DNA of 47,269 bases. Source: a bacterium. GTDB taxonomy: Bacteria; Patescibacteriota; Microgenomatia; UBA12405. Shown here piece after piece: positions 34,631 to 44,204 of this stretch. Numbering within the stretch: position 1 is the stretch's first letter; every line of letters starts with the position of its first letter. The notes below the pieces were generated by a model. That model was not told the origin of the DNA. It was given only the letters and a program-made list of their open reading frames with translations, and made no database searches. The position numbers and the translations under genes are program-made. The stretch lies in contig JAKAFM010000007.1 of NCBI GenBank assembly GCA_021817905.1, forward strand, positions 1 to 47,269, given 5' to 3'.

Positions 34631-35149
34631 CTACTGTGCACTTTGCATGTTTACCCACGGATCAATATTCTGCTCTAAATAATGTCTAATTAGTGGCACA
34701 TTAAATTCCTGCTTATATAATCTATCCCCCTCAACCTCTACCAAATTCCACAAAGCAGCCCTCGGCCAGGGCATGACATAATCAATTTCATCAGAATTGA
34801 ATGAATAGCCGTCTATTGGCATTTCTTTTATAAGTTCAGCCATGCATCTTATTCCAATTGACGTTTTAGTGTCCGTCACCACAAACACTACCGGCTCTGG
34901 GATTATTAATCCAAAATGAGCAACCATGTTCTCATTTATTCCCGTTTCTTCTCTTAACTCTCGCAGACCAGTCATTATCGGAGAATAATCACTTCTCTCA
35001 ACATGTCCAGAAATGGTTGACCATAAACCACTTTCCCTTTTCCGAACCAAAACTAAATCTCTTTTCCAATAAGCTCGTTTTTGAAAGTTTTCCAATAGCA
35101 CCACCACCGAAGTCGACTCTGGCCAATGATTTCTCATAAAGTAACCCAT
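34631..35149 (-). CDS. NUDIX hydrolase
   Basis: GLWSTISGHVERSDYSPIMTGLRELREETGI; start likely internal to the 35266 ORF. Confidence 0.85.
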   Translation of the reverse strand: MGYFMRNHWPESTSVVVLLENFQKRAYWKRDLVLVRKRESGLWSTISGHVERSDYSPIMTGLRELREETGINENMVAHFGLIIPEPVVFVVTDTKTSIGIRCMAELIKEMPIDGYSFNSDEIDYVMPWPRAALWNLVEVEGDRLYKQEFNVPLIRHYLEQNIDPWVNMQSAQ

Positions 35150-35160
35150 TTTACACCTAT

Positions 35161-35188
35161 TTGCTTTGATGCCATTCTCATGTATAAT
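35161..35188 (+). promoter_or_regulatory. Putative rplJ promoter TTGCTT-16-TATAAT
   Basis: Boxes at 35161-35166 and 35183-35188. Confidence 0.55.
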
Positions 35189-35194
35189 ACCTTT

Positions 35195-35282
35195 ACTTCC
35201 GAAGACAGTAGGTGCCAAACTAAATCCTACCGAGGGTAAATAGCCTTTTATTGCTGTTCCTCGCATCGTCGGGGAACTTTTT
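35195..35282 (+). promoter_or_regulatory. Ribosomal protein L10 leader with attenuator-like terminator
   Basis: CCGAAGACAGTAGGTGCC...ATCCTACCGAGGG motif; hairpin GTTCCTCGCATCGTCGGGGAAC (35256-35277) plus TTTTT. Confidence 0.8.
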
Positions 35283-35374
35283 AGTTTAAATAGGTCTAAA
35301 TTTGAACCGCAGGGCCAAATTTTGCCTATTTACACAATCCGTCTCAGACGGATATTACACAAATAAATACAATC

Positions 35375-35887
35375 ATGCCAAACCAAGCCAAAGTCCAAAA
35401 GGTTGAAGAAATAACCCAAAAACTTACCACTGCCAAATCAGCGGCTCTCGTCCAATACCAAGGACTCACTGCCAGCCAGGTTTCCGAGCTTCGCGACAAA
35501 GTAAAAGCCGCCGGTGGCGTTCTTGAAGTCAATAAAAATTCCTTAATTACCCGAGCATTGGAAAATATCGGTATCAAACTACCCGAAGTCCTTACCGGTC
35601 CCACTGCCATCGCTTACGGCGTTACCGATGAAATTAATGGCTTCAAAGAAATCGACAAAGTCAATAACGACAAAAAAGTCACCAGTTTCAAATATGGCAT
35701 CTACGACAAAAAACTTTTATCACTCGCTGAATTCCAAAAATTCTTAACTTTACCCAGCAAATCGCAATTAATCTCTCAACTTTTAGGGGGCCTTCAAAAT
35801 CCCCTTCAACGCTTGGCCTACGCTTTGCGTTTTAACCAAACCCAACTCGTTATGGTTTTAGACGCCATAGCCAAGAAGGGTAACTAA
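35375..35887 (+). CDS. rplJ: 50S ribosomal protein L10
   Basis: KVEEITQKLTTAKSAALVQYQGLTASQVSELRDKVKAAG. Confidence 0.95.
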   Translation: MPNQAKVQKVEEITQKLTTAKSAALVQYQGLTASQVSELRDKVKAAGGVLEVNKNSLITRALENIGIKLPEVLTGPTAIAYGVTDEINGFKEIDKVNNDKKVTSFKYGIYDKKLLSLAEFQKFLTLPSKSQLISQLLGGLQNPLQRLAYALRFNQTQLVMVLDAIAKKGN

Positions 35888-35920
35888 TCGCTAATTAGTA
35901 ATTATTATTTTATTTTATAT

Positions 35921-36301
35921 ATGTCAGACAAATCCCAAAAAATAATTGACCAAATAGCTGAATTGTCGGTTCTCGAACTTTCCGACCTGGTCAAAGCCCT
36001 CGAAGAGAAATTCGATGTTAAAGCTGTTGCTATGGCTGCCCCTGCCGCTGCCGGTACCGCCGCTGCTGCCACTCCTGCAGCTGAAGAGAAAAATGAATTC
36101 GATGTCGTCATCACCAACGCTGGTGCCAACAAAATCGCCGTCATCAAAGTGGTTCGCGAATTCAAACCAGAACTTGGCTTAAAAGAAGCTAAAGATATGG
36201 TTGATGCTGTCCCCGCTACCCTTGGCACTATGAAAAAAGATGCTGCCAATGATGCCAAAACCAAACTTGTCGCCGCCGGCGCACAGGTCGAATTAAAGTA
36301 G
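35921..36301 (+). CDS. rplL: 50S ribosomal protein L7/L12
   Basis: LEEKFDVKA...[44 protein letters not shown]. Confidence 0.97.
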   Translation: MSDKSQKIIDQIAELSVLELSDLVKALEEKFDVKAVAMAAPAAAGTAAAATPAAEEKNEFDVVITNAGANKIAVIKVVREFKPELGLKEAKDMVDAVPATLGTMKKDAANDAKTKLVAAGAQVELK

Positions 36302-36321
36302 ACTTTTTATTTTAATCACTA

Positions 36322-36356
36322 AACCCTCCTGAGTTTATCTCAAGGAGGGTTTTTAG
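36322..36356 (+). terminator. Intrinsic terminator after rplL
   Basis: AACCCTCCTGAG...CTCAAGGAGGGTTTTT. Confidence 0.85.
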
Positions 36357-36361
36357 TTTAT

Positions 36362-37396
36362 CTATTTTTCATTCAATATTTTCGCCACTTCCCCTACCTT
36401 CCCCGTCATTTCTTTTTTACATACCAATAATCCTTTTGGGCCGTCAATTACTACAATATTTTCCAATCCGATAATCGCCACCGGTTTACCATCGCTCGTT
36501 TTCACAAAATTATTTTTAGCCTCGATTTCTATTAATTTGTCATTAGAAATTAGAAATTTGTCATTTCTTTGTTGATATTCAAAAACACTTTCCCATGTTC
36601 CAAAATCAGTCCATTCATAATTTGCTTCCACTACCAACGTATTTTCTGCCTCAAATTTCGTTACCATATATTCAATTCCCGCCTTTGGCATTTTTGCATA
36701 CTCAGTTGCTTCATCGGCTCCGCCAATAATTGCCTGCAATGGTCCATACCAATCCGGTGCTCTTCGCCTAAATGCTTCCAACATTGCCCGCGGTGTCCAG
36801 GCATAATGATTGGCATGTAAATACAGCTCCCCCGCCTCAAAATCCTTCTGCAAATCTCCCTCTTCCTCGCGCATAATCCAGCGGTCAACCTGGTAAACAC
36901 CCGTTTCCATTGCTGGGTTTTTAACTTTAATATAATCAACTCCACGTACCAAAAATTTCGGCTTAATCACTCCTGTCACCAATTTACCCGTCTTCTTAAT
37001 CAACTCCTCAGTTTTTTTCATCGTCGCTAAATAATGTTCACTTGGTGTTCGTAAAACATCTGCTTGCACTAAAAAAAATGGTTCATCAGGTGCAATTTGA
37101 AATAATTTTGCCGCCATAAAACCAGTAGCTGGTCCCTGGTCACGATGATCCGGCTCTACAAAAACATTAGCCTTCACAATTTCTGGAACCTGCAACATCG
37201 CTAGTTGAGCCTGAGCGGCATTGGTCTGCAGATATATTTCCTCCGACTTATAAGCCTGACGCAACATCTCCCAAGTCATCTCAAACAAACTTTTCTCCCC
37301 CAGAAACTTAAGAAAATGCTTCGGCATTTCCGGGCTGGATAACGGCCACATCTTGGTCCCTACCCCTCCACAAATAATGACTGGTTTCATAGTCAA
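36362..37396 (-). CDS. mannose-1-phosphate guanylyltransferase-like
   Basis: PVIICGGVGTKMWPLSSPEMPKHFLKFLGEKSLFEMTW; DFGTWESVFEY. Confidence 0.9.
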   Translation of the reverse strand: MTMKPVIICGGVGTKMWPLSSPEMPKHFLKFLGEKSLFEMTWEMLRQAYKSEEIYLQTNAAQAQLAMLQVPEIVKANVFVEPDHRDQGPATGFMAAKLFQIAPDEPFFLVQADVLRTPSEHYLATMKKTEELIKKTGKLVTGVIKPKFLVRGVDYIKVKNPAMETGVYQVDRWIMREEEGDLQKDFEAGELYLHANHYAWTPRAMLEAFRRRAPDWYGPLQAIIGGADEATEYAKMPKAGIEYMVTKFEAENTLVVEANYEWTDFGTWESVFEYQQRNDKFLISNDKLIEIEAKNNFVKTSDGKPVAIIGLENIVVIDGPKGLLVCKKEMTGKVGEVAKILNEK

Positions 37397-38298
37397 TTAT
37401 ACTTCCTCATCTCTTCGGCTGCTTTCTTCATCTGTTCTTTTTCTTTTTTCGAAAATTCCACTTCCAAAACTCGCTCCACTCCATTGCCCCCCAAAATACA
37501 CGGCACACTCAATGCCACCCCACTAATGCCATAATAATTATGCAAAGGCACAGATAATGGAAAAACAGTTTTCGCATCTGATGCAATTGCTTCCATTAGT
37601 TTAGTCACCACCACCGCAATCGCGTAGTACGTTGCTCCCTTTAAGGCAATCACTTCCCCAGCCGCCCCCCGTGTTCTTTGGTAGCAAAAAGTAATCACCT
37701 CTTCATCAATATCACCAAAATCCATAAGTCGCTTACCTCCAATCATGGTATTTTCATAAACCGGAAACGAATGATCCCCGTGCTCACCCAAAATATAGGC
37801 ATGAATCGAACGTGGATTAATCTTAATCTCTTGACTTAAATAATAACGAAACCGCAAAGTATCCAACAATGTGCCACTACCAAAAATCCTGCCTTTCATC
37901 TCTGGAGCTAGAGAGTACGCATACTGCGTCAAGACATCAACCGGGTTGGTTATCATAATTACGATAGCCTTTGGAGCAATCTCAACAATTCTCGGCATTA
38001 ATTCAGCAATTACTTCCTTATTACTGGCAATTAGATCCAATCTTGACTGGCCTTTCAATTGGGCAGCTCCAGCCGAAACTACAATCAAATCGCTGCCAAC
38101 AATATCTTTTAAATCATCAGTAGCGATAAAGTTAACATAATCTAAAATTGGAACCGCGTGTTCAATATCCAATTTTTCACCCAAGGCCCGATCCAAATTC
38201 CGATCATATAACACGATTTCTGAAGGCACCCCCGACAACATCATCGTATACGCTGTTGTCGATCCAACCCGTCCACAACCGATAATCGCCACCTTCAT
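37393..38298 (-). CDS. L-lactate/malate dehydrogenase family protein
   Basis: MKVAIIGCGRVGSTTAYTMMLSG; ITNPVDVLTQYAY; ILGEHGDHSFPVYEN. Confidence 0.92.
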   Translation of the reverse strand: MKVAIIGCGRVGSTTAYTMMLSGVPSEIVLYDRNLDRALGEKLDIEHAVPILDYVNFIATDDLKDIVGSDLIVVSAGAAQLKGQSRLDLIASNKEVIAELMPRIVEIAPKAIVIMITNPVDVLTQYAYSLAPEMKGRIFGSGTLLDTLRFRYYLSQEIKINPRSIHAYILGEHGDHSFPVYENTMIGGKRLMDFGDIDEEVITFCYQRTRGAAGEVIALKGATYYAIAVVVTKLMEAIASDAKTVFPLSVPLHNYYGISGVALSVPCILGGNGVERVLEVEFSKKEKEQMKKAAEEMRKYN

Positions 38299-38301
38299 AA
38301 A

Positions 38302-39252
38302 CTACTGTCTCATATACTCACTCATTTTTGCAACCGTCTCCTTAATAATCGCTTCCCAAACTTCCTCTACATTAATCGCATTATGAGGGGTAAAAACCAC
38401 ATCATCACGATCAACCAGATGACAAAATAAAGCTTGGTTCTCGACTCCAACCCGCTCTCTTGGCACTTCCTCCTCCACCGCATCAAATCCTGCCCCCCGC
38501 AAAATTCCTTGATTAAGTCCCCACAGCACCGCTTTGGTATCCACTACTGGCCCCCGACTTGTCGATACCAAAATGCTTCCTTTTTTCATCAAACCAATCA
38601 TTTTCTTATTAATCAAATGATACGTCTCAGGGGTCGAAGGCACTTGAATAGTCACAATATCTGCATCTTTCAAACAAGTTTCCAAATCAACCGCCTTGTA
38701 ACCTCCTTTTTTTGCCGCCTCCTGGTCTATTTTCTTCTTCACTCCCATAACGTGCATTCCCAGGCCTTTGGCGATGCCAACTACTTTTTGGCCTACTTTT
38801 CCAACACCAATCACCCCCAGTTTCTTTTTATATAACTGTATTCCCGTCGCTGCCTGCAATAACATATCACCTTCTTCGGCCACCTCTTTTGCTACAATAA
38901 TTTTCTTAGCCACCGCCATTACCAACGCCATCGTATATTCCGCCACCGCTCGCGATGTCAAATCTTCCACCAAAATAATTTTAACCTTTCCAACTTTTAC
39001 TTCTGGTTTCAACTCACATCCCCGCACCACAATCAGCTGCAATTGTGGCAATTGTTGCAAAAGTTTTTCCTCCAACGCTTCTTCTTCACCGACACTAATA
39101 ATCTGGTATTGTTCCGCTTTTAAGATACTCTCCGAGAGTAAGCTCGAAAATATACCTACTCCAAATGTTGGCAAATCCATAATCTCCCGTTCAATAATCC
39201 CTTTTTCCCACGGTTTGACTCCAAAAAATGCCACTTTCAATTGTTGCTGCAC
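38302..39252 (-). CDS. D-isomer-specific 2-hydroxyacid dehydrogenase
   Basis: KKLGVIGVGKVGQKVVGIAKGLGMHVMG; ILVSTSRGPVVDTKAVLWGL. Confidence 0.9.
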   Translation of the reverse strand: MQQQLKVAFFGVKPWEKGIIEREIMDLPTFGVGIFSSLLSESILKAEQYQIISVGEEEALEEKLLQQLPQLQLIVVRGCELKPEVKVGKVKIILVEDLTSRAVAEYTMALVMAVAKKIIVAKEVAEEGDMLLQAATGIQLYKKKLGVIGVGKVGQKVVGIAKGLGMHVMGVKKKIDQEAAKKGGYKAVDLETCLKDADIVTIQVPSTPETYHLINKKMIGLMKKGSILVSTSRGPVVDTKAVLWGLNQGILRGAGFDAVEEEVPRERVGVENQALFCHLVDRDDVVFTPHNAINVEEVWEAIIKETVAKMSEYMRQ

Positions 39253-39390
39253 ACATACATTTTAACGCAATTTGCCCGCATTCACATATCGTTTAGTCAC
39301 CTATAGTATTCTGCATACTTGACCTACTAGTATGCATTATGTTTAACTGTTTACAGTTATCAATTACTTTGATCTAAGAGGAGCCACCAT

Positions 39391-39654
39391 ATGGATGATC
39401 AATCAATATCACAAGACAAACTTGTGAAACAAGAATCGACAAAATCTACCCGTAAAATCAACGGCGTGTCGATTGATAACTTGCCCGACTTGTTAACCGT
39501 TGCCGAAGTTGCCGACCTACTTCGAGTCTCCAAGCTGACTATCAAGCGCTGGGGTAAACGCGGAAAGCTTCCTGCTATTCGCATTAACGCCCGCGGTGAT
39601 CGCCGCTACCGCAAAGAAGCGGTTCTTTGGTTACTTGGTATCCAAAGCGAATAA
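39391..39654 (+). CDS. excisionase/MerR-type helix-turn-helix DNA-binding protein
   Basis: LPDLLTVAEVADLLRVSKLTIKRWGKRGKLPAIRINARGDRRYRKEAVLWLL; SD AGAGGAG. Confidence 0.85.
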   Translation: MDDQSISQDKLVKQESTKSTRKINGVSIDNLPDLLTVAEVADLLRVSKLTIKRWGKRGKLPAIRINARGDRRYRKEAVLWLLGIQSE

Positions 39655-39676
39655 AACCAACCCTGCCCACAAGTGA

Positions 39677-40687
39677 TTAACTTACTACTCTCCCTCTCGG
39701 TGTTCGTTTTACCAATCCTTTTTTCATCAGAAACGGCTCATATACTTCCGTAATCGTTCCTACGTCTTCAGTCAACGCCGCGGCAATATTTTCCACCCCC
39801 ACCGGTCCGCCACCATACTGCAATTTGACTACCTCTAAATACTTTCTATCTGCATCAGATAAACCTGACTCATCCACCCCCAAAAGTGACAAAGATTCTC
39901 GTACATGTTTCAAAGTAATAACTGGCTGACTATCTTGCTCAGTTTTCGTAAGGGCAGACCACTGTGTCTGCCCAGGATGAGCTTGATTGATCTGCGCATA
40001 GTCTCGCACTCTCCGTAACAATCGGTTAGCCACCCGTGGCGTTCCCCGAGATCTACGGGCAATTTCAGCTGCTGCCTCCGGATCAATTTTCACTCCCAAA
40101 ACAGCCGCCGTCCGGATCACAATATGCGACAAAGGTTCGTCATCATAAAAATCCAATTGTTGCACATACCCAAACCGATCCCGCATTGGTCCGCTTACCA
40201 AACCTATTCTAGTCGTCGCCCCCACAATCGTAAATTTCTGTAATTTAAGCCTCACCGTCTTTGCTGATGGACCCTTACCCAAAACGATGTCCAAACAATA
40301 ATCTTCCATCGCACTATAAAGCGTTTCCTCAACGATTTTATTAAGTCGATGTATCTCATCAATAAACAAAAAGTCACCCTTTTTAAGGCCTGTTAAAATC
40401 GATGCCAAATCCCCCGCCCTGGCCAATGCTGGTCCTGAAGTAATCTTTATTGACCCGCCCATCTCGCGGGCGATCAAAAATGCCAAAGTTGTTTTGCCTA
40501 ATCCTGGCGGACCATAAAACAGCACATGGTCCAAGCTTTCCCCCCGCGACTTCGCCGCCCGCAAAAAAATATCCATCTGCTCTTTTAATTTTTGCTGACC
40601 AATAAACTCCGCCAACTTCTCCGGCCGTAGTTTAACTTCAACTTTTTCTTCTTCCTGTTTTAAATGTGGATCCAAATTCCCATCCAT
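39677..40687 (-). CDS. ruvB: Holliday junction branch migration helicase RuvB
   Basis: RPEKLAEFIGQQKLKEQMDIFLRAAKSRGESLDHVLFYGPPGLGKTTLA. Confidence 0.97.
   Translation of the reverse strand: MDGNLDPHLKQEEEKVEVKLRPEKLAEFIGQQKLKEQMDIFLRAAKSRGESLDHVLFYGPPGLGKTTLAFLIAREMGGSIKITSGPALARAGDLASILTGLKKGDFLFIDEIHRLNKIVEETLYSAMEDYCLDIVLGKGPSAKTVRLKLQKFTIVGATTRIGLVSGPMRDRFGYVQQLDFYDDEPLSHIVIRTAAVLGVKIDPEAAAEIARRSRGTPRVANRLLRRVRDYAQINQAHPGQTQWSALTKTEQDSQPVITLKHVRESLSLLGVDESGLSDADRKYLEVVKLQYGGGPVGVENIAAALTEDVGTITEVYEPFLMKKGLVKRTPRGRVVS
39952..39973. repeat. Palindromic repeat inserted in ruvB
   Basis: GGGCAGAC-CACTGT-GTCTGCCC inside a non-conserved stretch. Confidence 0.7.
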
Positions 40688-40742
40688 AACATCATTGTAC
40701 CAAACTCAAACAACCATAAAACCAAACAAAAACCGAAACAAC

Positions 40743-40979
40743 CTAGCTACCCCGAATTCGAAAAACAAAAGTAATCGTAGTTTGAGTAATTCCTTCACCT
40801 GCAGGAGTCAACCGAGCACCCTCACCCTGCACTTCGCCACCAAAATCCTTCAATAGCCTTTTTGCTCTTCGGCTCCACGTCTCCGCAGCCTCAGGTAACA
40901 TTTGCTCATCAACAATACGAACACCCACTCTCAACGAGCCATCACTCCGTTTTTCAAAAATAGTTTCTCCCTTACTCAT
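40743..40979 (-). CDS. hypothetical protein
   Basis: MSKGETIFEKRSDGSLRVGVRIVDEQ; TATACT 6 nt upstream of ATG 40979. Confidence 0.6.
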   Translation of the reverse strand: MSKGETIFEKRSDGSLRVGVRIVDEQMLPEAAETWSRRAKRLLKDFGGEVQGEGARLTPAGEGITQTTITFVFRIRGS

Positions 40980-41003
40980 AACCAAAGTATAACACACCAC
41001 CGT

Positions 41004-41570
41004 CTATATATTCTTCAAACACCACTCCACCCGCTCTTCCAACTCCACCATTTCTTTTGGAATCCGCTTTATCACATTTTCAATTTCACTCCGACCAAAA
41101 CCTAGCTGTTTTAAGCTCATAAAAACCTCATCCGCAACCACTTCATCCTGGTTCAAATCCAACTCTCCTAATCCTCCGATTTTTGATTTAAGATCCACAA
41201 TAATTCGCTGCGCCGTCTTCTTTCCAATTCCTTTTATTTTTTGAAAAAATGCCACATCAGCACTTCCAATAGCTTTAATAATATGCTCCCCGGTCGTTTC
41301 TCCCATCACTCCCATCGCCGTTTTTGGTCCTACTCCCGAAACGCTAATTAACAATTTAAACACCTCCATATCATCGTAATTTTCAAATCCAAACAAACTC
41401 ATATCATTTTCCGACACCGCCATATACGTCACCACCTTAACCTCATCACCCTCATCATGCTTACTCAAAAAATTTCTATTAACATGCACCAAATACCCCA
41501 CCCCACCAACATCGATTTCTACCGTCAGTACATACTTATGTCCAATCACCCCCTTCAAACTCGAAATCAT
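41004..41570 (-). CDS. ruvA: Holliday junction branch migration protein RuvA
   Basis: MISSLKGVIGHKYVLTVEIDVGGVGYLVHV; VSGVGPKTAMGVMG; IKGIGKKTAQRIIVDLK. Confidence 0.95.
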   Translation of the reverse strand: MISSLKGVIGHKYVLTVEIDVGGVGYLVHVNRNFLSKHDEGDEVKVVTYMAVSENDMSLFGFENYDDMEVFKLLISVSGVGPKTAMGVMGETTGEHIIKAIGSADVAFFQKIKGIGKKTAQRIIVDLKSKIGGLGELDLNQDEVVADEVFMSLKQLGFGRSEIENVIKRIPKEMVELEERVEWCLKNI

Positions 41571-42061
41571 AGCTCATTATAGCTTACTGTCCGGGCTGCC
41601 GTTAGTGCAATCGCCACCGCATCAGCTGCATGACTTGGGGTAATCACCTCCGTCAATCCCAACAACTCTCTTACCATTATTTCCACTTGCTCCTTTTCTG
41701 CCTGGCCATACCCCACTAATGCCATTTTTACCTGCAAAGGCGTAAATTCTTGTACCACCAAATGACAATTGGCTGCCACAATTTTTATTACTCCAATCGC
41801 CTCTGACACCCCAAGTGCCGACTTGGCATTCCTGGCAAAAAACAATTTTTCCAAAACCAAAACTTCTGGTTTATAGTTCCTGATCAACAACGCTATTTCA
41901 TCATAAATTTTCTTAAGCCTTTGTGGACTTTCCAATGTTCGGCTGGCAACTATTACTCCACAGTCAACCAGCTCAAAATCACGGTCACTTTTTGGACTTT
42001 TGACAGGCATTATCACCCCCCACCCCGTATTTTCCAATCCCGGATCAATGCCTAGTATCAT
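41567..42061 (-). CDS. ruvC: crossover junction endodeoxyribonuclease RuvC
   Basis: MILGIDPGLENTGWGVI; LEKLFFARNAKSALGVSEAIGVI; SHAADAVAIALT. Confidence 0.96.
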   Translation of the reverse strand: MILGIDPGLENTGWGVIMPVKSPKSDRDFELVDCGVIVASRTLESPQRLKKIYDEIALLIRNYKPEVLVLEKLFFARNAKSALGVSEAIGVIKIVAANCHLVVQEFTPLQVKMALVGYGQAEKEQVEIMVRELLGLTEVITPSHAADAVAIALTAARTVSYNEL

Positions 42062-42203
42062 CTGACAGACTCCTTAAACTATTTCGCAACAAATCATTTG
42101 CTAACGACTTCATGTGCCTCGGCATCACCTCAGCAAAAATTACCCTGGTTGACACCTTCTCAATATTCCGTGCAAAAGCTTCAGGTCTTCCACCTCTTTT
42201 CAT
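42045..42203 (-). CDS. small hypothetical ORF (52 aa) overlapping the ruvC start
   Basis: MKRGGRPEAFARNIEKVSTRVIFAEVMPRHMKSLANDLLRNSLRSLSDDTRH; absent from ORF track. Confidence 0.35.
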   Translation of the reverse strand: MKRGGRPEAFARNIEKVSTRVIFAEVMPRHMKSLANDLLRNSLRSLSDDTRH

Positions 42204-42251
42204 TGCTTATTTTACCAAGTCATCACCCAAACAATCTATCCGGCTTTAGTC

Positions 42252-42452
42252 TCATAATTTCAATTGCTTAGCACTTCCAGCTCGAGGCACTGTCTTTGAA
42301 CCAGTCTCTGAAATCTTCCCATCAACACCAACCGTAGCATCAACCACCATACCATCCGAATTAGTTTCAAAACTAAACTCAGTTAAATTTTGTTTTTTAC
42401 CATCTACCACAATAGTAGTAATAATTCGTTCATTTTTAGATAATTCTTTCAT
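42252..42452 (-). CDS. hypothetical protein
   Basis: ORF track. Confidence 0.45.
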   Translation of the reverse strand: MKELSKNERIITTIVVDGKKQNLTEFSFETNSDGMVVDATVGVDGKISETGSKTVPRAGSAKQLKL

Positions 42453-42501
42453 ATGTAATAAGTATATAAAATTATAACGTCTCCGTCAAACCATCACCCT
42501 A

Positions 42502-42687
42502 TCAACCCGGAACTCTCACCTGAATTTCCTCGTTTAAATGAGGCACCGCCTGCCCCAAATCCGTCCTTTCTGACTTCAAAAAATCCCAGGGCGATTTCCC
42601 TTTAGTAACCTTTAAAACCTCACCTGATTTTCGAAAATTATGTTCGTTCATATAATTCAGTATGATCCCTTTATTTCCACTTGTCAA
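42502..42687 (-). CDS. hypothetical small protein
   Basis: ORF track; internal start MNEHNFRKSGEVLKVTKGKSPWDFLKSE possible. Confidence 0.4.
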   Translation of the reverse strand: MTSGNKGIILNYMNEHNFRKSGEVLKVTKGKSPWDFLKSERTDLGQAVPHLNEEIQVRVPG

Positions 42688-42805
42688 GTATATAGTAATA
42701 CTTATAGGATTATATTAAACTTCTCCACTTTTCCACAAAATCTTTACATATCTTTTACTATAAGACAAAGTAGCTAAATAGTATAAGATCTTGATAAACT
42801 AAAAC

Positions 42806-43927
42806 ATGGATTACACCGGTTTATATCTACTTCTTAAAAAACAGTTCCCGAATCTAAAAATCGAAAAAGATTTTCCGCTTGCCCCCCTTACCACCCTCAA
42901 TATTGGCGGTCCCGCCGATATTTTTATCGAAACCAAAACCAACGATGAATTGGTTAATATACTGAAATTCCTCGGCCAATTCCCTGCCCTGTCAACCAGC
43001 CCGACAACTGGCGCGGGGGAAGAGTTAGAGAATGGTTTTGTCACCATGCTTGGCAACGGCTCGGGAATCCTCATTGCCGACGCTGGCATCCGTGGCATTA
43101 CTATCAAAAATACTGCCAAAACCATTACCATTCACTACCAATCTTCCAGCAATAATCAATCAACAAAGTTAAAAAATAATTCCACCCATCGCCTCGAAAA
43201 TGAGCCTCAAAAATACCTAAACTTCGGCAGTCTTGACTACGACGAAACAGGTTACCCTACAGTCGATGTTACCCTCGACGCTGGTGTCCTAATGCCCCAG
43301 GCCATTACGTTTCTACTTAATCAAGGCATCACCGGATTGCAATGGTTTGCCTATATCCCCGCCTCTATCGGCGGCGCCACCTGGTACAACCTTCACGGTG
43401 GCAGTTATCATTTTGCCGATTATATCCAATCAGCCGAGGTATTTGATTTAAAAGAACTTCAAATAAAACATTTAAATTTTGGCGCTGAAGCGCCAGCAAA
43501 GAGTTTCGACTACGAAAATTCTCCCTTTCAAAACCACCCGGAATGGGTTATCCTCTCTACCACCCTCCGCCTTTTTAAAGGCGATATTGACCGCGCCAGA
43601 AACGTCGTTACCCAATGGATCCTCCAAAAAAGCAAAGTCCAACCGATGAATTCCGCCGGTTCGGTCTTTCAAAATCCTTCACTTAAAGATTCCATCCGTC
43701 TCTGGGGCGAGCAGAAATCAGCTGGTTGGATCATCGATCACGAATTAGGACTTAAAGGCAAACAAAGCGGCGGAGCTCAAATTAGTCTTCAACATGCCAA
43801 TATCATTATCAACACCGGCACTAGTACCGCTGCCGACTATCTTAGTCTAGTAAAAGAAGTTCAAACCAAAGCCAAACAACGCTTCAATCTTGATTTAAAA
43901 ATGGAAGTCAAAACGCTGGGAATGTGA
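42806..43927 (+). CDS. murB: UDP-N-acetylenolpyruvoylglucosamine reductase
   Basis: FPLAPLTTLNIGGPADIFIET; GLQWFAYIPASIGGATWYNLHGG; SAGSVFQNP; SAGWIID. Confidence 0.93.
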   Translation: MDYTGLYLLLKKQFPNLKIEKDFPLAPLTTLNIGGPADIFIETKTNDELVNILKFLGQFPALSTSPTTGAGEELENGFVTMLGNGSGILIADAGIRGITIKNTAKTITIHYQSSSNNQSTKLKNNSTHRLENEPQKYLNFGSLDYDETGYPTVDVTLDAGVLMPQAITFLLNQGITGLQWFAYIPASIGGATWYNLHGGSYHFADYIQSAEVFDLKELQIKHLNFGAEAPAKSFDYENSPFQNHPEWVILSTTLRLFKGDIDRARNVVTQWILQKSKVQPMNSAGSVFQNPSLKDSIRLWGEQKSAGWIIDHELGLKGKQSGGAQISLQHANIIINTGTSTAADYLSLVKEVQTKAKQRFNLDLKMEVKTLGM

Positions 43928-43940
43928 TACCATAGGCTAT

Positions 43941-44159
43941 ATGACAGAAATAGACCTATCAAAAATCCAGGCAACACTAGACAAGGTAACCAGAAATCCT
44001 ATCAGCGCCTATCAACTATTTGAACAACTAACAGAACTCGGTGTCCAACTTGAAGAAAAAGCTCCAGAATTCCAAACAAGATCCACTACCAACACCCCTG
44101 AACCTCCCACCCCCAGGGAAACAATTCTAACAAAGTTATTTCATCCCCACCATTCTTAA
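43941..44159 (+). CDS. hypothetical protein
   Basis: ORF track. Confidence 0.45.
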   Translation: MTEIDLSKIQATLDKVTRNPISAYQLFEQLTELGVQLEEKAPEFQTRSTTNTPEPPTPRETILTKLFHPHHS

Positions 44160-44204
44160 TCTTCCTCCTTAACTCCTACGTATCAGGTATGTTATAGTAC
44201 CCGC

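Noticed and set aside
35149-35266. N-terminal extension of the NUDIX ORF
   Set aside because: Runs antisense through the L10 leader/attenuator; internal ATG 35149 or later is more plausible.
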